A stretch of DNA of 44,487 nucleotides from positions 1 through 44,487 of the forward strand of contig NZ_JAQGJD010000140.1 of NCBI RefSeq assembly GCF_028290785.1, given 5' to 3'. Under the pieces are notes generated by a model. The model had not been told where the DNA came from and ran no database searches. It saw only the letters and a list, made by a program, of their open reading frames with translations. Each line of letters begins with the position of its first letter. Position 1 is the stretch's first letter. Both the position numbers and the translations under genes were made by a program. The DNA is from Tardiphaga sp. (GTDB taxonomy: Bacteria; Pseudomonadota; Alphaproteobacteria; Rhizobiales; Xanthobacteraceae). Shown here piece by piece: positions 32,960 to 41,904 of the stretch.

Positions 32960-35254
32960 ATGACTGGCAAGATCTGGCGGAAAGGCGAGGTGGCGGCAAC
33001 GGCTGCAGCCGCTTCCGCGTGCCTGCTCGCCATCGCCGCTGCCTGCGACGGCGCCGCTGCCAGCCCATTGCCGTTGTCGGACCAGATCGCCAGCATCGAT
33101 CCGCCGGTGTTGTGGCAGATCCTGCTCGGCGGCCTGGTCGTGCTGGCCTTCCTCGGCGCGATCGTGCTGTGGGTGGGCTCGGCGTTGAGCAAGGTGAGGC
33201 GCGAGCAGCAGCGCCGCAATACGTTCGTCGGCTCCGCGCTCAACCATCTCGGCCAGGGCATCGTGATGCTCGACGCCGACAAGCGCGTGGTGTTCTGCAA
33301 CGACCGCTATCTCGAGATCTACGACCTCAAACGCTCGGATATCACCAAGGACATTACCGGCCCCGGCCTGCGCGAGTTGCGCCGCCAGCGCGGCAAGCTC
33401 GATGAGAGCACCGGAAGCTACTATGACCAGGCCGCTGCGACGGGGGGCCATGTCGCCGCATTGCCGGGCGGGCAGTTCGTGCGCATCAAGTTCAGCCGGC
33501 TACCGAATGGCGGCGCGATCGGGATTCATGAAGACTGCACCGAACAGTGCCGGCTTGAAAACGAGCTGGAGAGTACCAAGAAATTTCTCGAAACCGTGGT
33601 CGACAACATCCCGGTCTCCCTGATCGTGCAGCGCGCCAGCGACGGGCAGTATCTGTTCGCCAACCGCAACGCCGAAGTCATCCTCAACCGCCGGCGCGAG
33701 GATGCCATCGGACGGACGGTGAGCGACCTGATGAAGCCGGAAGAGGCCAGGCTGATCGTCGCCCGCGACGAGGCCGCCGTCAGAAACCTCGCCCCGGTGG
33801 CCGAGGAGCACCCGATCAGCACCCGCGACGGGCTGCGGCTTTTCCTGACCCGCCGCGTGACGGTGCTCGACGATGCCGGCGCGCCGCAATATCTGATCAA
33901 GACCCACGAGGACGTCACCGACCGCCGCCAGACCGAGGCGCGGATGGCGCACATGGCCTATCACGACGGCCTCACCGACCTTCCGAACCGCGCTGCCTTC
34001 CTGCAGGCGCTGACGCAGATGATCGATGCCTGCGGCGAAGCGTCGGAGCAATTCGCGGTGCTGTCGATCGACCTCGACGGGTTGAAGGAAATCAACGATG
34101 TGTTCGGCCACGGCACCGGCGACCGGCTGCTGGTCGAGGTTTCGCGCCGGATCGAGGCTGCGGCCTGTGGCGGCGTGGTGGCGCGGCTCGGCGGCGACGA
34201 ATTCGGCATCATCATCGACGGCAAGCAGCCGGAGACGGGCCAGGCGACCGCGGAGCGCATTGCCACGGCGCTGTCGCAAGGTTTTCCGATCGACGGCAAA
34301 TCGGTGCAGACCGGTGTCACCACCGGCATTGCGCTGTTCCCGCGCGACGGCTCCGACGCCGCGGCGCTGCTCGCCAATGCCGGCGCCGCGCTGTTCCGCG
34401 CCAAGGCCACCTCGCGCGGCTCGATCAGCATCTTCGTGCCGGAGATGGACCAGCAGCTGCGCGACCGCCGCGTGCTGCACCAGGACCTCTCAGTGGCGAT
34501 CCGCAATGGCGAACTGTCGCTGCACTATCAGCCGCAGGCCCGCGCCGGACAGACGGTGGTCGATGCCGACATCACCGGATTCGAGGCGCTGGCGCGCTGG
34601 ATCCACCCGGTCCGCGGCTTCGTGCCGCCCGGCGAATTCATTCCGCTGGCGGAAGAAAGCGGGCTGATCGTCGAGATGGGCGAATGGATCCTGCGCCAGG
34701 CCTGCCTGGAGGCGGCGTCGTGGCCGGTGCCGCTGCAGATCGCCGTAAACCTGTCGCCGGCGCAGTTCATGCACGGCGACCTGGTCAGCCTGGTGCATTC
34801 GATCCTGCTGGAGACCGGCCTGCAGCCCGGCCGGCTCGAGCTGGAAATCACCGAAGGCGTGTTGATCGAGGATTTCGACCGCGGCGTCGCGCTGCTGCGG
34901 CGGCTGAAGGCGCTGGGCGTGCGGATCTCGATGGACGATTTCGGCTCCGGCTATTCCTCGCTGACCTATCTGCAGGCGTTCCCGTTCGACAAGATCAAGA
35001 TCGACCGCGCCTTCGTGATGAACCTCGGCCGCAACCCGCAATCCGCCGCCATCGTCCGCGCGGTGATCGGGCTCGGCCACGGCCTCGACGTCTCGATCGT
35101 TGCGGAAGGCGTCGAGACCCACGAGCAGCTCAGCTTCCTCGCCAACGAGGGCTGCGACGGCGTGCAGGGCTATTTCATCGGCCGCCCCGCGCCGATCGCG
35201 CAATACGCCACGCTGGTCGGCCGCCTGCCGACACCGGCGCGCAAGGTGGGGTGA
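32960..35254 (+). CDS. PAS-GGDEF-EAL membrane protein
   Basis: A 764-residue c-di-GMP enzyme. Two hydrophobic segments (about 12-34 and 53-75) place the short region between them in the periplasm. Two PAS-like domains follow (about 90-200 and 210-320), then GGDEF with the motif Gly-Gly-Asp-Glu-Phe at 411-415 and EAL with Glu542-Ala-Leu-Ala-Arg and Asp-Asp-Phe-Gly-Ser-Gly-Tyr-Ser-Ser. Both catalytic signatures are intact. The Arg-x-x-Asp I-site is absent (Ala-Cys-Gly-Gly at that spot), so this cyclase domain is not product-inhibited in the usual way, and net phosphodiesterase activity is plausible. A TTG at 32939 is an alternative start. Confidence 0.94.
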   Translation: MTGKIWRKGEVAATAAAASACLLAIAAACDGAAASPLPLSDQIASIDPPVLWQILLGGLVVLAFLGAIVLWVGSALSKVRREQQRRNTFVGSALNHLGQGIVMLDADKRVVFCNDRYLEIYDLKRSDITKDITGPGLRELRRQRGKLDESTGSYYDQAAATGGHVAALPGGQFVRIKFSRLPNGGAIGIHEDCTEQCRLENELESTKKFLETVVDNIPVSLIVQRASDGQYLFANRNAEVILNRRREDAIGRTVSDLMKPEEARLIVARDEAAVRNLAPVAEEHPISTRDGLRLFLTRRVTVLDDAGAPQYLIKTHEDVTDRRQTEARMAHMAYHDGLTDLPNRAAFLQALTQMIDACGEASEQFAVLSIDLDGLKEINDVFGHGTGDRLLVEVSRRIEAAACGGVVARLGGDEFGIIIDGKQPETGQATAERIATALSQGFPIDGKSVQTGVTTGIALFPRDGSDAAALLANAGAALFRAKATSRGSISIFVPEMDQQLRDRRVLHQDLSVAIRNGELSLHYQPQARAGQTVVDADITGFEALARWIHPVRGFVPPGEFIPLAEESGLIVEMGEWILRQACLEAASWPVPLQIAVNLSPAQFMHGDLVSLVHSILLETGLQPGRLELEITEGVLIEDFDRGVALLRRLKALGVRISMDDFGSGYSSLTYLQAFPFDKIKIDRAFVMNLGRNPQSAAIVRAVIGLGHGLDVSIVAEGVETHEQLSFLANEGCDGVQGYFIGRPAPIAQYATLVGRLPTPARKVG

Positions 35255-35268
35255 GACCGGCCCCGCTT

Positions 35269-35435
35269 TCTTCCTTCTCCCCCGCGCGAAGCGAAGCTTC
35301 GCTGGGTGGGAGAAGGTGGCGCGGACGAAGTCCGCGACGGATGAGGGGTACTGCAGGGCTCGGAGCTTGTGTCTACCCCTCACCCGTCCGCGCTTCGCGC
35401 GGCCACCCTCTCCCACAGGGGGAGAGGGAAAGAAG
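35269..35435. repeat. Palindromic repeat, family A copy 2
   Basis: A 167-base element after the EAL gene (14 bases past its stop): TTCCTTCTCCCCC, GTGGGAGAAGGTGGCGCGGA, central GATGAGGGGT / CTACCCCTCACCCG, then GGCCACCCTCTCCCACAGGG and GGAGAGGG. An inserted GCGAAGCGAAGCTTCGC hairpin in the left arm is also found in family B. The 35255-35568 gap (314 bases) holds this element plus about 130 bases with no recognisable gene that must contain the potG promoter. Confidence 0.88.
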
Positions 35436-35568
35436 TGCGCGTCAATCGACGCCGGCGTTTGATACGGTCCCGGCTCCGCAGCTGCATCGCCTGAGAATGC
35501 CGCCACTCGCCCGGGACAAGAGGGCCATTGCAGTTGAGCCCGCGACGTTCCGCCGCTAGCGTGCGGCG

Positions 35569-36726
35569 ATGACGACAGCCACCGACATCCTCCCCGACGC
35601 CATCGCCGAAGCCCCGCTTATCGTTGCCGCCTATCCGATGCCGCTGCTGCGCGTCGACGGCGTGAGCAAGAAATTCGGCGCCTTCACCGCGGTGGACGGG
35701 CTCTCGCTCGATATCCAGGCCGGCGAGTTCTTCGCGCTGCTCGGGCCGTCCGGCTGCGGCAAGACCACGCTGCTGCGGATGCTGGCCGGCTTCGAGACGC
35801 CCGATGCCGGAAAAATCCTGCTCGATGGTGAAGACATCGCCGCGGTGTTGCCGCATCAGCGGCCGGTCAACATGATGTTCCAGAACTACGCGCTGTTTCC
35901 GCATCTCAGCGTGCGCGACAACATCGCCTTCGGCCTCAAGCGCGCGGCCCTGCCGAAGCCCGAGATCGCCGCCCGCGTCGCCGAGATGGTGGCGCTGGTG
36001 AAGCTCGGCGGGCTGGAGAAGCGCAAGCCGGACCAGCTCTCCGGCGGCCAGAAGCAGCGCGTGGCGCTGGCCCGTGCGCTGGCGCGGCGGCCACAACTGC
36101 TGCTGCTCGACGAGCCCTTGGCCGCGCTCGACAAGAAGCTGCGCGAAGAGACGCAGGCCGAATTGATGGAGCTGCAGCGCCGGCTCGGCACCACCTTTGT
36201 GATCGTCACCCACGACCAGGACGAGGCCATGACCATGGCCGACCGTATCGGCGTCATGAAGGACGGCCGGCTCGAACAGGTCGCGACGCCGCGGCAGCTC
36301 TATGAGGCGCCGGCGTCGCGCTGGATCGCCGGCTTTGTCGGCGACATCAACCTGATCGAGGGCGAGGTGACGCTGCAGGACGCGCATCGCCTGACCGTTG
36401 CCGCCGCCGGCGCGGGCATGTTGACCGTCGCCGAACCGAAAGCGCCTCTCCCCAGCCGCGCGATCTGCCTCGCGATCCGGCCGGAAAAGATCCGGCTGTC
36501 GCGGCGGGCACCGACTTCGGCCGGGGGGCTGAACAGCATCGAGGGCGTGGTGACCGAGGTCGGCTATCTCGGCGGGCTGTCGGTCTACAAGGTGCAGCTC
36601 GACCACGGCGCCACCCTGCGCGTGGCATTGGCCAATACCAACCGGCTCGACGTCGATGCCTACGGCGTCGGGCAGAAAGTGGTGGCGTGGTTCGCGCCGG
36701 ACGACTGCGTGGTGCTGCCGCGATGA
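35569..36726 (+). CDS. potG: Polyamine-type ABC transporter, ATP-binding subunit
   Basis: A 385-residue ATPase with Walker A Gly-Pro-Ser-Gly-Cys-Gly-Lys-Thr-Thr at 59-67, signature Leu-Ser-Gly-Gly-Gln at 157-161, Walker B Leu-Leu-Leu-Leu-Asp-Glu-Pro at 177-183, a His switch in Val-Thr-His-Asp-Gln, and a C-terminal TOBE-like domain from about 250. PotA/PotG proteins energise putrescine or spermidine uptake. The stop overlaps the potH start by 4 bases (ATGA). No substrate-binding protein gene lies upstream, where potF normally sits. Confidence 0.93.
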   Translation: MTTATDILPDAIAEAPLIVAAYPMPLLRVDGVSKKFGAFTAVDGLSLDIQAGEFFALLGPSGCGKTTLLRMLAGFETPDAGKILLDGEDIAAVLPHQRPVNMMFQNYALFPHLSVRDNIAFGLKRAALPKPEIAARVAEMVALVKLGGLEKRKPDQLSGGQKQRVALARALARRPQLLLLDEPLAALDKKLREETQAELMELQRRLGTTFVIVTHDQDEAMTMADRIGVMKDGRLEQVATPRQLYEAPASRWIAGFVGDINLIEGEVTLQDAHRLTVAAAGAGMLTVAEPKAPLPSRAICLAIRPEKIRLSRRAPTSAGGLNSIEGVVTEVGYLGGLSVYKVQLDHGATLRVALANTNRLDVDAYGVGQKVVAWFAPDDCVVLPR

Positions 36727-37634
36727 GCGCGCGAACGATCTTCACCCGCCCGGCGCGCCGGGCTTCGGTCGCGCCTTACATCTGGATGGTGCTGTTCTTC
36801 CTGGTGCCGTTCGGCTTCGTGCTGAAGATCAGCCTGTCGCAGACCGCGATCGCGCAGCCGCCCTATCTGCCGTTGTTCGGGCTCACTGATGGCATCGCCG
36901 GGCTGAAGGCGGCGTTTGCCGCGCTGTCGCTGGACAGTTTCTGGCTGCTGGTCTCGGACAATCTCTACATCGCGTCGTACGGGCGCAGCCTGGTCGTCGC
37001 GCTGGTCTCGACCGCGCTGCTGCTGGCGATCGGCTATCCCATCGCCTACGCGATGGCGCGGCTGCCGCGGCGCTGGCAAGGCGTGGCCATGATGCTGGTG
37101 ATCGTGCCGTTCTGGACCTCGTTCCTGATCCGCATCTATGCCTGGATCAACATCCTGCAGCACGACGGCCTGCTCAACCAAATACTGCTGGCGCTGCACA
37201 TCGTCTCGGCGCCGGTGGTGTGGTTGTCGACCGACAGCGCGATGTATCTCGGCATCGTCTATTCCTATCTGCCGTTCATGATCCTGCCGCTCTACGCGAC
37301 GCTGGCGAAGCAGGATGGCGCGTTGCTGGAAGCCGCCGCCGATCTCGGCGCCTCGCGTCTCGTCGCGTTCTGGCGGGTGACGTTTCCGCTGTCGCTTGGT
37401 GGCGTCGGCGCCGGCGTGCTGCTGTGTTTCATTCCCATCGTCGGCGAATTCGTGATCCCCGATCTGCTGGCCGGATCGGATTCGATGATGATCGGCCAGA
37501 CGCTGTGGCTGGAATTCTTCACCAACAAGGACTGGCCGGTGGCGTCGGCGCTCGCGATCGTGCTGCTGGCACTGCTGATCGTGCCGCTGCTGGTCTACGA
37601 CCGCCTGCAGCGGCGCGCGCTGGAGGCGAGGTGA
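36723..37634 (+). CDS. potH: Polyamine-type ABC transporter permease 1
   Basis: A 303-residue permease with about six helices and the ABC-permease cytoplasmic loop Leu-Leu-Glu-Ala-Ala-Ala-Asp-Leu-Gly-Ala-Ser near 210-222 (the EAA motif). The start overlaps the potG stop, and the stop codon TGA at 37632-37634 overlaps an ATG (TGATG) that opens a short frame through the following repeat. Confidence 0.93.
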   Translation: MSARTIFTRPARRASVAPYIWMVLFFLVPFGFVLKISLSQTAIAQPPYLPLFGLTDGIAGLKAAFAALSLDSFWLLVSDNLYIASYGRSLVVALVSTALLLAIGYPIAYAMARLPRRWQGVAMMLVIVPFWTSFLIRIYAWINILQHDGLLNQILLALHIVSAPVVWLSTDSAMYLGIVYSYLPFMILPLYATLAKQDGALLEAAADLGASRLVAFWRVTFPLSLGGVGAGVLLCFIPIVGEFVIPDLLAGSDSMMIGQTLWLEFFTNKDWPVASALAIVLLALLIVPLLVYDRLQRRALEAR

Positions 37635-37813
37635 TGGTAGTTACCGCAAGTGCTGTAAGCTCCCTCCCCCCCGAGCGAAGCGAAGGGCGGGGAGGGCTGG
37701 GGTGGGGGGCGCCCCACGCGCCGCTTTCCGTGTTGCGCCCCCCACCCCCGACCCCTCCCCGCCTTGCGCAGCTTCGCTGTGCCTGGGGGGAGGGGGGCAG
37801 GTGGCACCCGTGA
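37634..37813 (+). other. Short open frame through the repeat between potH and potI (59 codons)
   Basis: ATG at 37634 overlaps the potH stop. The frame reads through the whole family B repeat without a stop and ends in TGA at 37811-37813, overlapping the potI ATG at 37813. The left start has GGAGGCGAG before it. The peptide is Pro/Gly/Arg-rich and has no family, so I treat the frame as a coupling device or a relic, not a protein gene. Confidence 0.45.
37661..37798. repeat. Palindromic repeat, family B copy 1, inside the pot operon
   Basis: CCTCCCCCCC, GCGAAGCGAAGGGCGGGGAG, central GGGTGGGGGGCGCC / GCGCCCCCCACCCCCGACC, then CCCCTCCCCGCC, GCAGCTTCGCTG and GGGGGGAGGGGGG. It separates potH from potI, which normally abut. 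Other copies: 40873-41067 and 43797-43972. Confidence 0.85.
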
Positions 37814-38613
37814 TGAGATTATCGCGCTTCAACATCGCCGCCCTCGCGTTTGGCCTGGCGTTCCTCTATCTGCCGATCGTCGTTCTCGTCATCTACTCGT
37901 TCAACGCCTCGAAGCTGGTGACGGTGTGGGGTGGCTGGTCGACGCGCTGGTACACGGAATTCTTCAACGACCGCGCGATGCTCGACGCCGCCTGGATGAG
38001 CGCGCGCGTCGGCCTGGTGTCGGCCACCGCGGCGACGCTGCTCGGCACGCTGGCGGCGGTGGCGCTGACCCGCGGCGCGCGGTTTCGCGGCCGCACGCTG
38101 ATGTCCGGCATGCTGTATGCGCCATTGGTGATGCCGGAGGTGATCACCGGCCTGTCGCTGCTGCTGCTGTTCGTGGCACTCGATGCCGAACGGGGCTTCT
38201 GGACCGTCACCATCGCGCACACGTCGCTGACCATGTGCTTCGTCGCCGTGGTGGTGCAGTCGCGCCTCGCCGGGCTCGACCGCAGCCTGGAGGAAGCCGC
38301 CATGGACCTTGGCTGCGATCCCGCGCGTGCCTTTGTTGCGGTGACGCTGCCGCTGATCTGGCCGGCGATGGCCGCGGGCTGGATGCTCGCCTTCACGCTG
38401 TCGCTCGACGATCTCGTGATCGCCAGCTTCACCACCGGGCCGGGCTCGGCGACGCTGCCGATCCGGATCTATTCGGAGGTGCGGCTCGGCGTGAAACCGG
38501 AGATCAACGCGATCTGCACGCTGATCATCGGGTTTATTGCGGTGCTGATCGTGGGAGCATCGCTGGCGTCGAAACTGTCGAGCAGCCGCGGCGATAGCGC
38601 GGCGCCGTTGTAG
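37813..38613 (+). CDS. potI: Polyamine-type ABC transporter permease 2
   Basis: A 266-residue permease with about six helices and an EAA loop Leu-Glu-Glu-Ala-Ala-Met-Asp-Leu-Gly-Cys-Asp near 160-171. The N-terminus Phe-Leu-Tyr-Leu-Pro-Ile-Val-Val-Leu-Val-Ile-Tyr-Ser-Phe-Asn matches the family start, so ATG 37813 is reliable; GTG 37810 is in frame just before it. With PotG and PotH it would form the transporter core. No substrate-binding protein gene is in the window. Confidence 0.93.
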   Translation: MRLSRFNIAALAFGLAFLYLPIVVLVIYSFNASKLVTVWGGWSTRWYTEFFNDRAMLDAAWMSARVGLVSATAATLLGTLAAVALTRGARFRGRTLMSGMLYAPLVMPEVITGLSLLLLFVALDAERGFWTVTIAHTSLTMCFVAVVVQSRLAGLDRSLEEAAMDLGCDPARAFVAVTLPLIWPAMAAGWMLAFTLSLDDLVIASFTTGPGSATLPIRIYSEVRLGVKPEINAICTLIIGFIAVLIVGASLASKLSSSRGDSAAPL

Positions 38614-38616
38614 CAC

Positions 38617-38751
38617 GTGTCCCGGACGCGCTGCGGCGCGAAGTGCCGCTCCGCAGAGCCGGGATCCCGGTTTCGTCGCAACAACCGGGACCCCGGATCT
38701 GCGGCGCACCACGCCGCAAAGGAGCGGCGCAGTGCACCGCGTCCGGGAACG
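38617..38751. repeat. Palindromic repeat, GTCCCGGACGCG type (family D-like)
   Basis: A 135-base element with ends GTGTCCCGGACGCGCTGCGG and CACCGCGTCCGGGAAC and inner arms GCCGGGATCCCGG / CCGGGACCCCGG. It starts 4 bases after the potI stop and lies between convergent potI and the AsmA gene. Confidence 0.75.
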
Positions 38752-38774
38752 GAGCCCGAGCGGCGTGTTCGCCT

Positions 38775-40703
38775 TTACTCCGCTTTCGGCACGGCTACCG
38801 CCGCCGGCTCTGCCGGCTCTGCCGGCTTCTCGGCTTCCGGCTCTTTCTTCGCGCCCGTAAACCGCTCCAGGACCGAGCGCACGGCGTCGCGGGTCTTGCG
38901 GTCCTTGACGGCGTCGAGCAGCGGCGCCGCACCGGGCGAGCGGCGGATCAGGCTTTCGGGGTCGGGGAAGATCAAGGGATCGTCCCACGGCCCCTGGATC
39001 ACGAACGGCAGGTCGAAGCCGGGCGGGGCGTTGGGCAGCGAGTTCAGGCTGGCGATACCCTTGAGGTCGTACTCCCGGGACGGCACCGAGGCGGTGCCGG
39101 TCAGGGTCAGGCGCGCGGCGGGGCCTTCGATCCGGATGTCCTGCGCGGTGGCGATGCCGTCGTTGAACTTGACGTTCATGTTGAGGGTCGAGAACGGCGT
39201 CGAGCCGGAGCGGAAATTGCCGGCGCCGGACAGCGGGCGGCGCTCCAGCCGCTTCAGCAGTTGTTCGACGTTGAAGCCGGCGATGGCGCCGTCATGGCCG
39301 GTCAGCGTCGCGGTGCCGTCGAGCGATTGCGCGAGGCCGAACGGCGACGAGCCGGAGGCTTCCAGCGCCATCGACAAATTTCCGCGGCCGGTCAGCTTGC
39401 TGACGCCGAACAGGTCGGAGGCCGTGGCCTGCAGATCGACGTCGGTGAACTGGAACTGGGCCTTCACGTCGGCCACTGCGTCGGAATGGGCGACGCCAAA
39501 GGAGCCGCGGACGATGCCGCCATACATCTGCGCCTCGCCAACGGACAGCGCCAGCGTTCCGCCACGCAGATTGGCGCCGAGCGCGGTGCGCCCCAGCACC
39601 GACGAGCCGACGGTGACCTTGGCGGCCGACAGGCGCATGTCGAGGTCGGTGGTGGACAGCGCGTTGAGATCGAACAACTGACGGTTCCAGTCGCGTGCGC
39701 CGGAGGCCAGCAGCCGCACCGTGGAAATATACGGCGTGAAGTCGAGCGCGCCGGCGGCCAGCGTCGCCTGCAGGGTCTGGCGGCCGTTATTGCTGTAGGT
39801 CATGACGCCCTCGGCGACATTGCCGTCGAGTTCGACATTGACGTTGGTCAGCGCGATCGACGGCCCCACCAGGCTGGCGCGCGCCTTCAGCGCGAAGCGG
39901 CCGAAGCCGCCGTTGCCGGGAGGGGCCTGGCCGGCCCAGCGCAGCGCGTTGCGCAGCGACAGGCTGTCGGCGGTGAGCGTGCCCTCCATCATCAGGCTGG
40001 CGCGGTTGGCGACGGTGCCGTCGAACGCCAGCTTGATCGGCGCGCTGACCATCCGCGCCTTCACCCCGGAGCGGTCGCCGGACAAAGCGGCGACGAAATC
40101 GCTGACGCTGAGGCTGCCGTCGATGCGCTCGCCGCGCCAGTCGAACTGGCCGGTGGCGGCGAACGAGCGCGAGATCGAAGGCCACGCCAGCGACAGGTCG
40201 ATGTCGCCGAGCTGTTCGCTGTTATGGGGGTCCTGATAGCTCAGCACGCCGTCCTGGATGCGGATCTCGGAGAACGACAGCGGATGGTCGGCGCCGGGCT
40301 TCATGGTGCGGGCGATGGACTCGATGAACGGCGTCCAGTTGCTGTCGCCGGCGGCGTCGCGGACCACGCGGATGCGCGGCCGCAGCATCATCATGTCGGC
40401 GATCTCGAAGCGCTGCAGCAGCAGCGGCAGCAGGCGCAAATTGGCGGTCAGCACGTCCACCGACAGCGCCGGGTCGATGGCGCCGCCGCCCTTCAGCCCG
40501 ACATCGTGGAACGACACGTAGCTGCCGGGGAACACGGAGACATCGACCTCGCCGTTGACCACGAGCTCGAGCCCGGTGACGGCGCGGATCTGCGCCTCCA
40601 CCGCATGACGCAGCGCGTCGCGGTTGAGCAGCCAGGACATGGCGAACAGCCCGATCAGCGCGACGCCCAGGAGCACCGCAATCGGCATCCCCAGGCGTTT
40701 CAT
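38775..40703 (-). CDS. AsmA family protein
   Basis: A 642-residue protein with one N-terminal membrane helix (about residues 6-25, Ala-Val-Leu-Leu-Gly-Val-Ala-Leu-Ile-Gly-Leu-Phe-Ala) and a large periplasmic AsmA-type beta domain. The N-terminal domain pattern Val-Asn-Gly-Glu-Val-Asp-Val-Ser-Val-Phe-Pro-Gly is typical, and the C-terminal AsmA-2 region has Gly-Pro-Ala-Ala-Arg-Leu-Thr-Leu-Thr-Gly-Thr and Gly-Pro-Trp-Asp-Asp-Pro. AsmA proteins are bridge-like and linked to lipid transport to the outer membrane. The tail is Glu/Pro/Ala-rich. I assign ATG 40703; TTG 40721 is an alternative. Confidence 0.9.
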   Translation of the reverse strand: MKRLGMPIAVLLGVALIGLFAMSWLLNRDALRHAVEAQIRAVTGLELVVNGEVDVSVFPGSYVSFHDVGLKGGGAIDPALSVDVLTANLRLLPLLLQRFEIADMMMLRPRIRVVRDAAGDSNWTPFIESIARTMKPGADHPLSFSEIRIQDGVLSYQDPHNSEQLGDIDLSLAWPSISRSFAATGQFDWRGERIDGSLSVSDFVAALSGDRSGVKARMVSAPIKLAFDGTVANRASLMMEGTLTADSLSLRNALRWAGQAPPGNGGFGRFALKARASLVGPSIALTNVNVELDGNVAEGVMTYSNNGRQTLQATLAAGALDFTPYISTVRLLASGARDWNRQLFDLNALSTTDLDMRLSAAKVTVGSSVLGRTALGANLRGGTLALSVGEAQMYGGIVRGSFGVAHSDAVADVKAQFQFTDVDLQATASDLFGVSKLTGRGNLSMALEASGSSPFGLAQSLDGTATLTGHDGAIAGFNVEQLLKRLERRPLSGAGNFRSGSTPFSTLNMNVKFNDGIATAQDIRIEGPAARLTLTGTASVPSREYDLKGIASLNSLPNAPPGFDLPFVIQGPWDDPLIFPDPESLIRRSPGAAPLLDAVKDRKTRDAVRSVLERFTGAKKEPEAEKPAEPAEPAAVAVPKAE

Positions 40704-41173
40704 TCCTTGGGCACTCGTCAATGATCTATCCGGGTTGGTTGGTGGTAAAACAGGCGAGCGGGCGTCGTCGCGCGGGGCCCGTCCAAGCCCGCAATTTGAT
40801 CGGTTTTCTTGACGCTTTCAAGGCCGTAGCGGGGGTTATGCGGTCGCATGAGGTGCCACGAAGCTGATGGCATCCCTCCCCCCAGGCGAAGCGAAGCTTC
40901 GCAAGGTGGGGAGGGTCGGCCGAACGAGGCAATGCGCAGCATTGCCGAAGTGGAGGCCGGGGTGGGGGGCGCCACGGGCGACGGCGCGTGTGGCGCCCCC
41001 CACCCGACCGGCCTGTCGGCCGGCCACCCTCCCCACCTGCGAAGCTTCGCTTCGCGGGGGGAGGGAGAAGTGCTCCCGATTTGACCTGTCGCGCGGAAGT
41101 CGCCTAATAATCCCCGACAATAAGACCGGCTTCCGAGCCATTCAGCGCTTTCCTCCATCAGGTCGAATTCCCC
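40704..41173. other. Intergenic region between the AsmA gene and scoA
   Basis: A 470-base non-coding gap. It holds the family B repeat at 40873-41067. The bases at 40704-40872 show no gene or clear site and must carry the AsmA promoter on the minus strand; the last 106 bases before scoA should hold the scoA promoter. Confidence 0.6.
40873..41067. repeat. Palindromic repeat, family B copy 2
   Basis: A 195-base element: TCCCTCCCCCCAGG, GCGAAGCGAAGCTTCGC, GTGGGGAGGGTCGGCC, a private insert with ATGCGCAGCAT, then GGGTGGGGGGCGCCA / TGGCGCCCCCCACCCGACC, GGCCGGCCACCCTCCCCACC, GCGAAGCTTCGCTTCGC and GGGGGGAGGGA. It is the only copy placed far from a stop codon and upstream of a gene (scoA, about 106 bases). 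Confidence 0.88.
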
Positions 41174-41878
41174 ATGAACAAGGTCTATCCCGACGCCAAG
41201 TCGGCCCTCGAAGGTATCCTCAAGGACGGCATGATGGTCATGTCGGGCGGCTTCGGCCTGTGCGGCATCGCCGAGGCGCTGTCCGACGCATTGCGCGAAT
41301 CCGGCGTCAAGGACCTCACGGTGGTGTCCAACAACGCCGGCGTCGACGGCATCGGCCTGTCGCGCCTCTTGGAAACCCGCCAGATCAAGAAGATGATCTC
41401 GTCGTATGTCGGCGAGAACAAGCTGTTCGCCGCGCAGTATCTCGCCGGCGAGCTGGAGCTGGAATTCTCCCCGCAGGGCACCCTGGCCGAGCGGATCCGC
41501 GCCGGCGGCGCCGGCATCCCGGGCTTCTACACCAAGACCGGCGTCGGCACGCTGATCTCCGAGGGTAAGGAGACCATGGAGTTCAACGGGGAGAAGTACA
41601 TGCTGGAGCGCGGGCTGTTCGCCGATCTGGCGATCGTGCACGCCTGGAAGGGCGATACCGCCGGCAACCTGGTCTACCGCAAGACCGCGCGCAACTTTAA
41701 CCCGATGATGGCGACCGCCGCCAAAGTCACCGTCGCCGAGGTCGAGCACCTCGTCCCAGCCGGCGAGATCGATCCCGACCACATCCACACCCCCGGCATT
41801 TTCGTCAAGCGTATCGTCGAGGTCGGCACCGCGCAGAAGCGGATCGAGCAGCGCACCACGCGCAAGCGCCCCGCGTAA
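41174..41878 (+). CDS. scoA: 3-oxoacid CoA-transferase subunit A
   Basis: A 234-residue alpha subunit of the succinyl-CoA:3-ketoacid CoA transferase type. It has the N-terminal Gly-Gly-Phe-Gly-Leu-Cys-Gly-Ile loop near 25-32, Asn-Asn-Ala-Gly, and [10 protein letters not shown] near 110-119. With ScoB it transfers CoA from succinyl-CoA to acetoacetate, feeding ketone bodies or PHB-derived acetoacetate into acetyl-CoA. scoB follows 26 bases downstream. Confidence 0.95.
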   Translation: MNKVYPDAKSALEGILKDGMMVMSGGFGLCGIAEALSDALRESGVKDLTVVSNNAGVDGIGLSRLLETRQIKKMISSYVGENKLFAAQYLAGELELEFSPQGTLAERIRAGGAGIPGFYTKTGVGTLISEGKETMEFNGEKYMLERGLFADLAIVHAWKGDTAGNLVYRKTARNFNPMMATAAKVTVAEVEHLVPAGEIDPDHIHTPGIFVKRIVEVGTAQKRIEQRTTRKRPA

Positions 41879-41904
41879 AAAACCGCGAACAACAGGAGAG
41901 AACG

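Noticed and set aside
37702-37812. Extended N-terminus for potI
   Set aside because: The extra codons are the family B repeat and encode Pro/Gly-rich sequence. The family N-terminus starts at 37813.
38643-40724. Very long open frame antisense to the AsmA gene
   Set aside because: It mirrors the GC-biased codons of AsmA, encodes Arg/Gly/Gln-rich sequence with no family, and has no ribosome binding site. Similar long antisense frames over the L,D-transpeptidase (10241-11728) and pyk (5073-6635) were rejected for the same reason.
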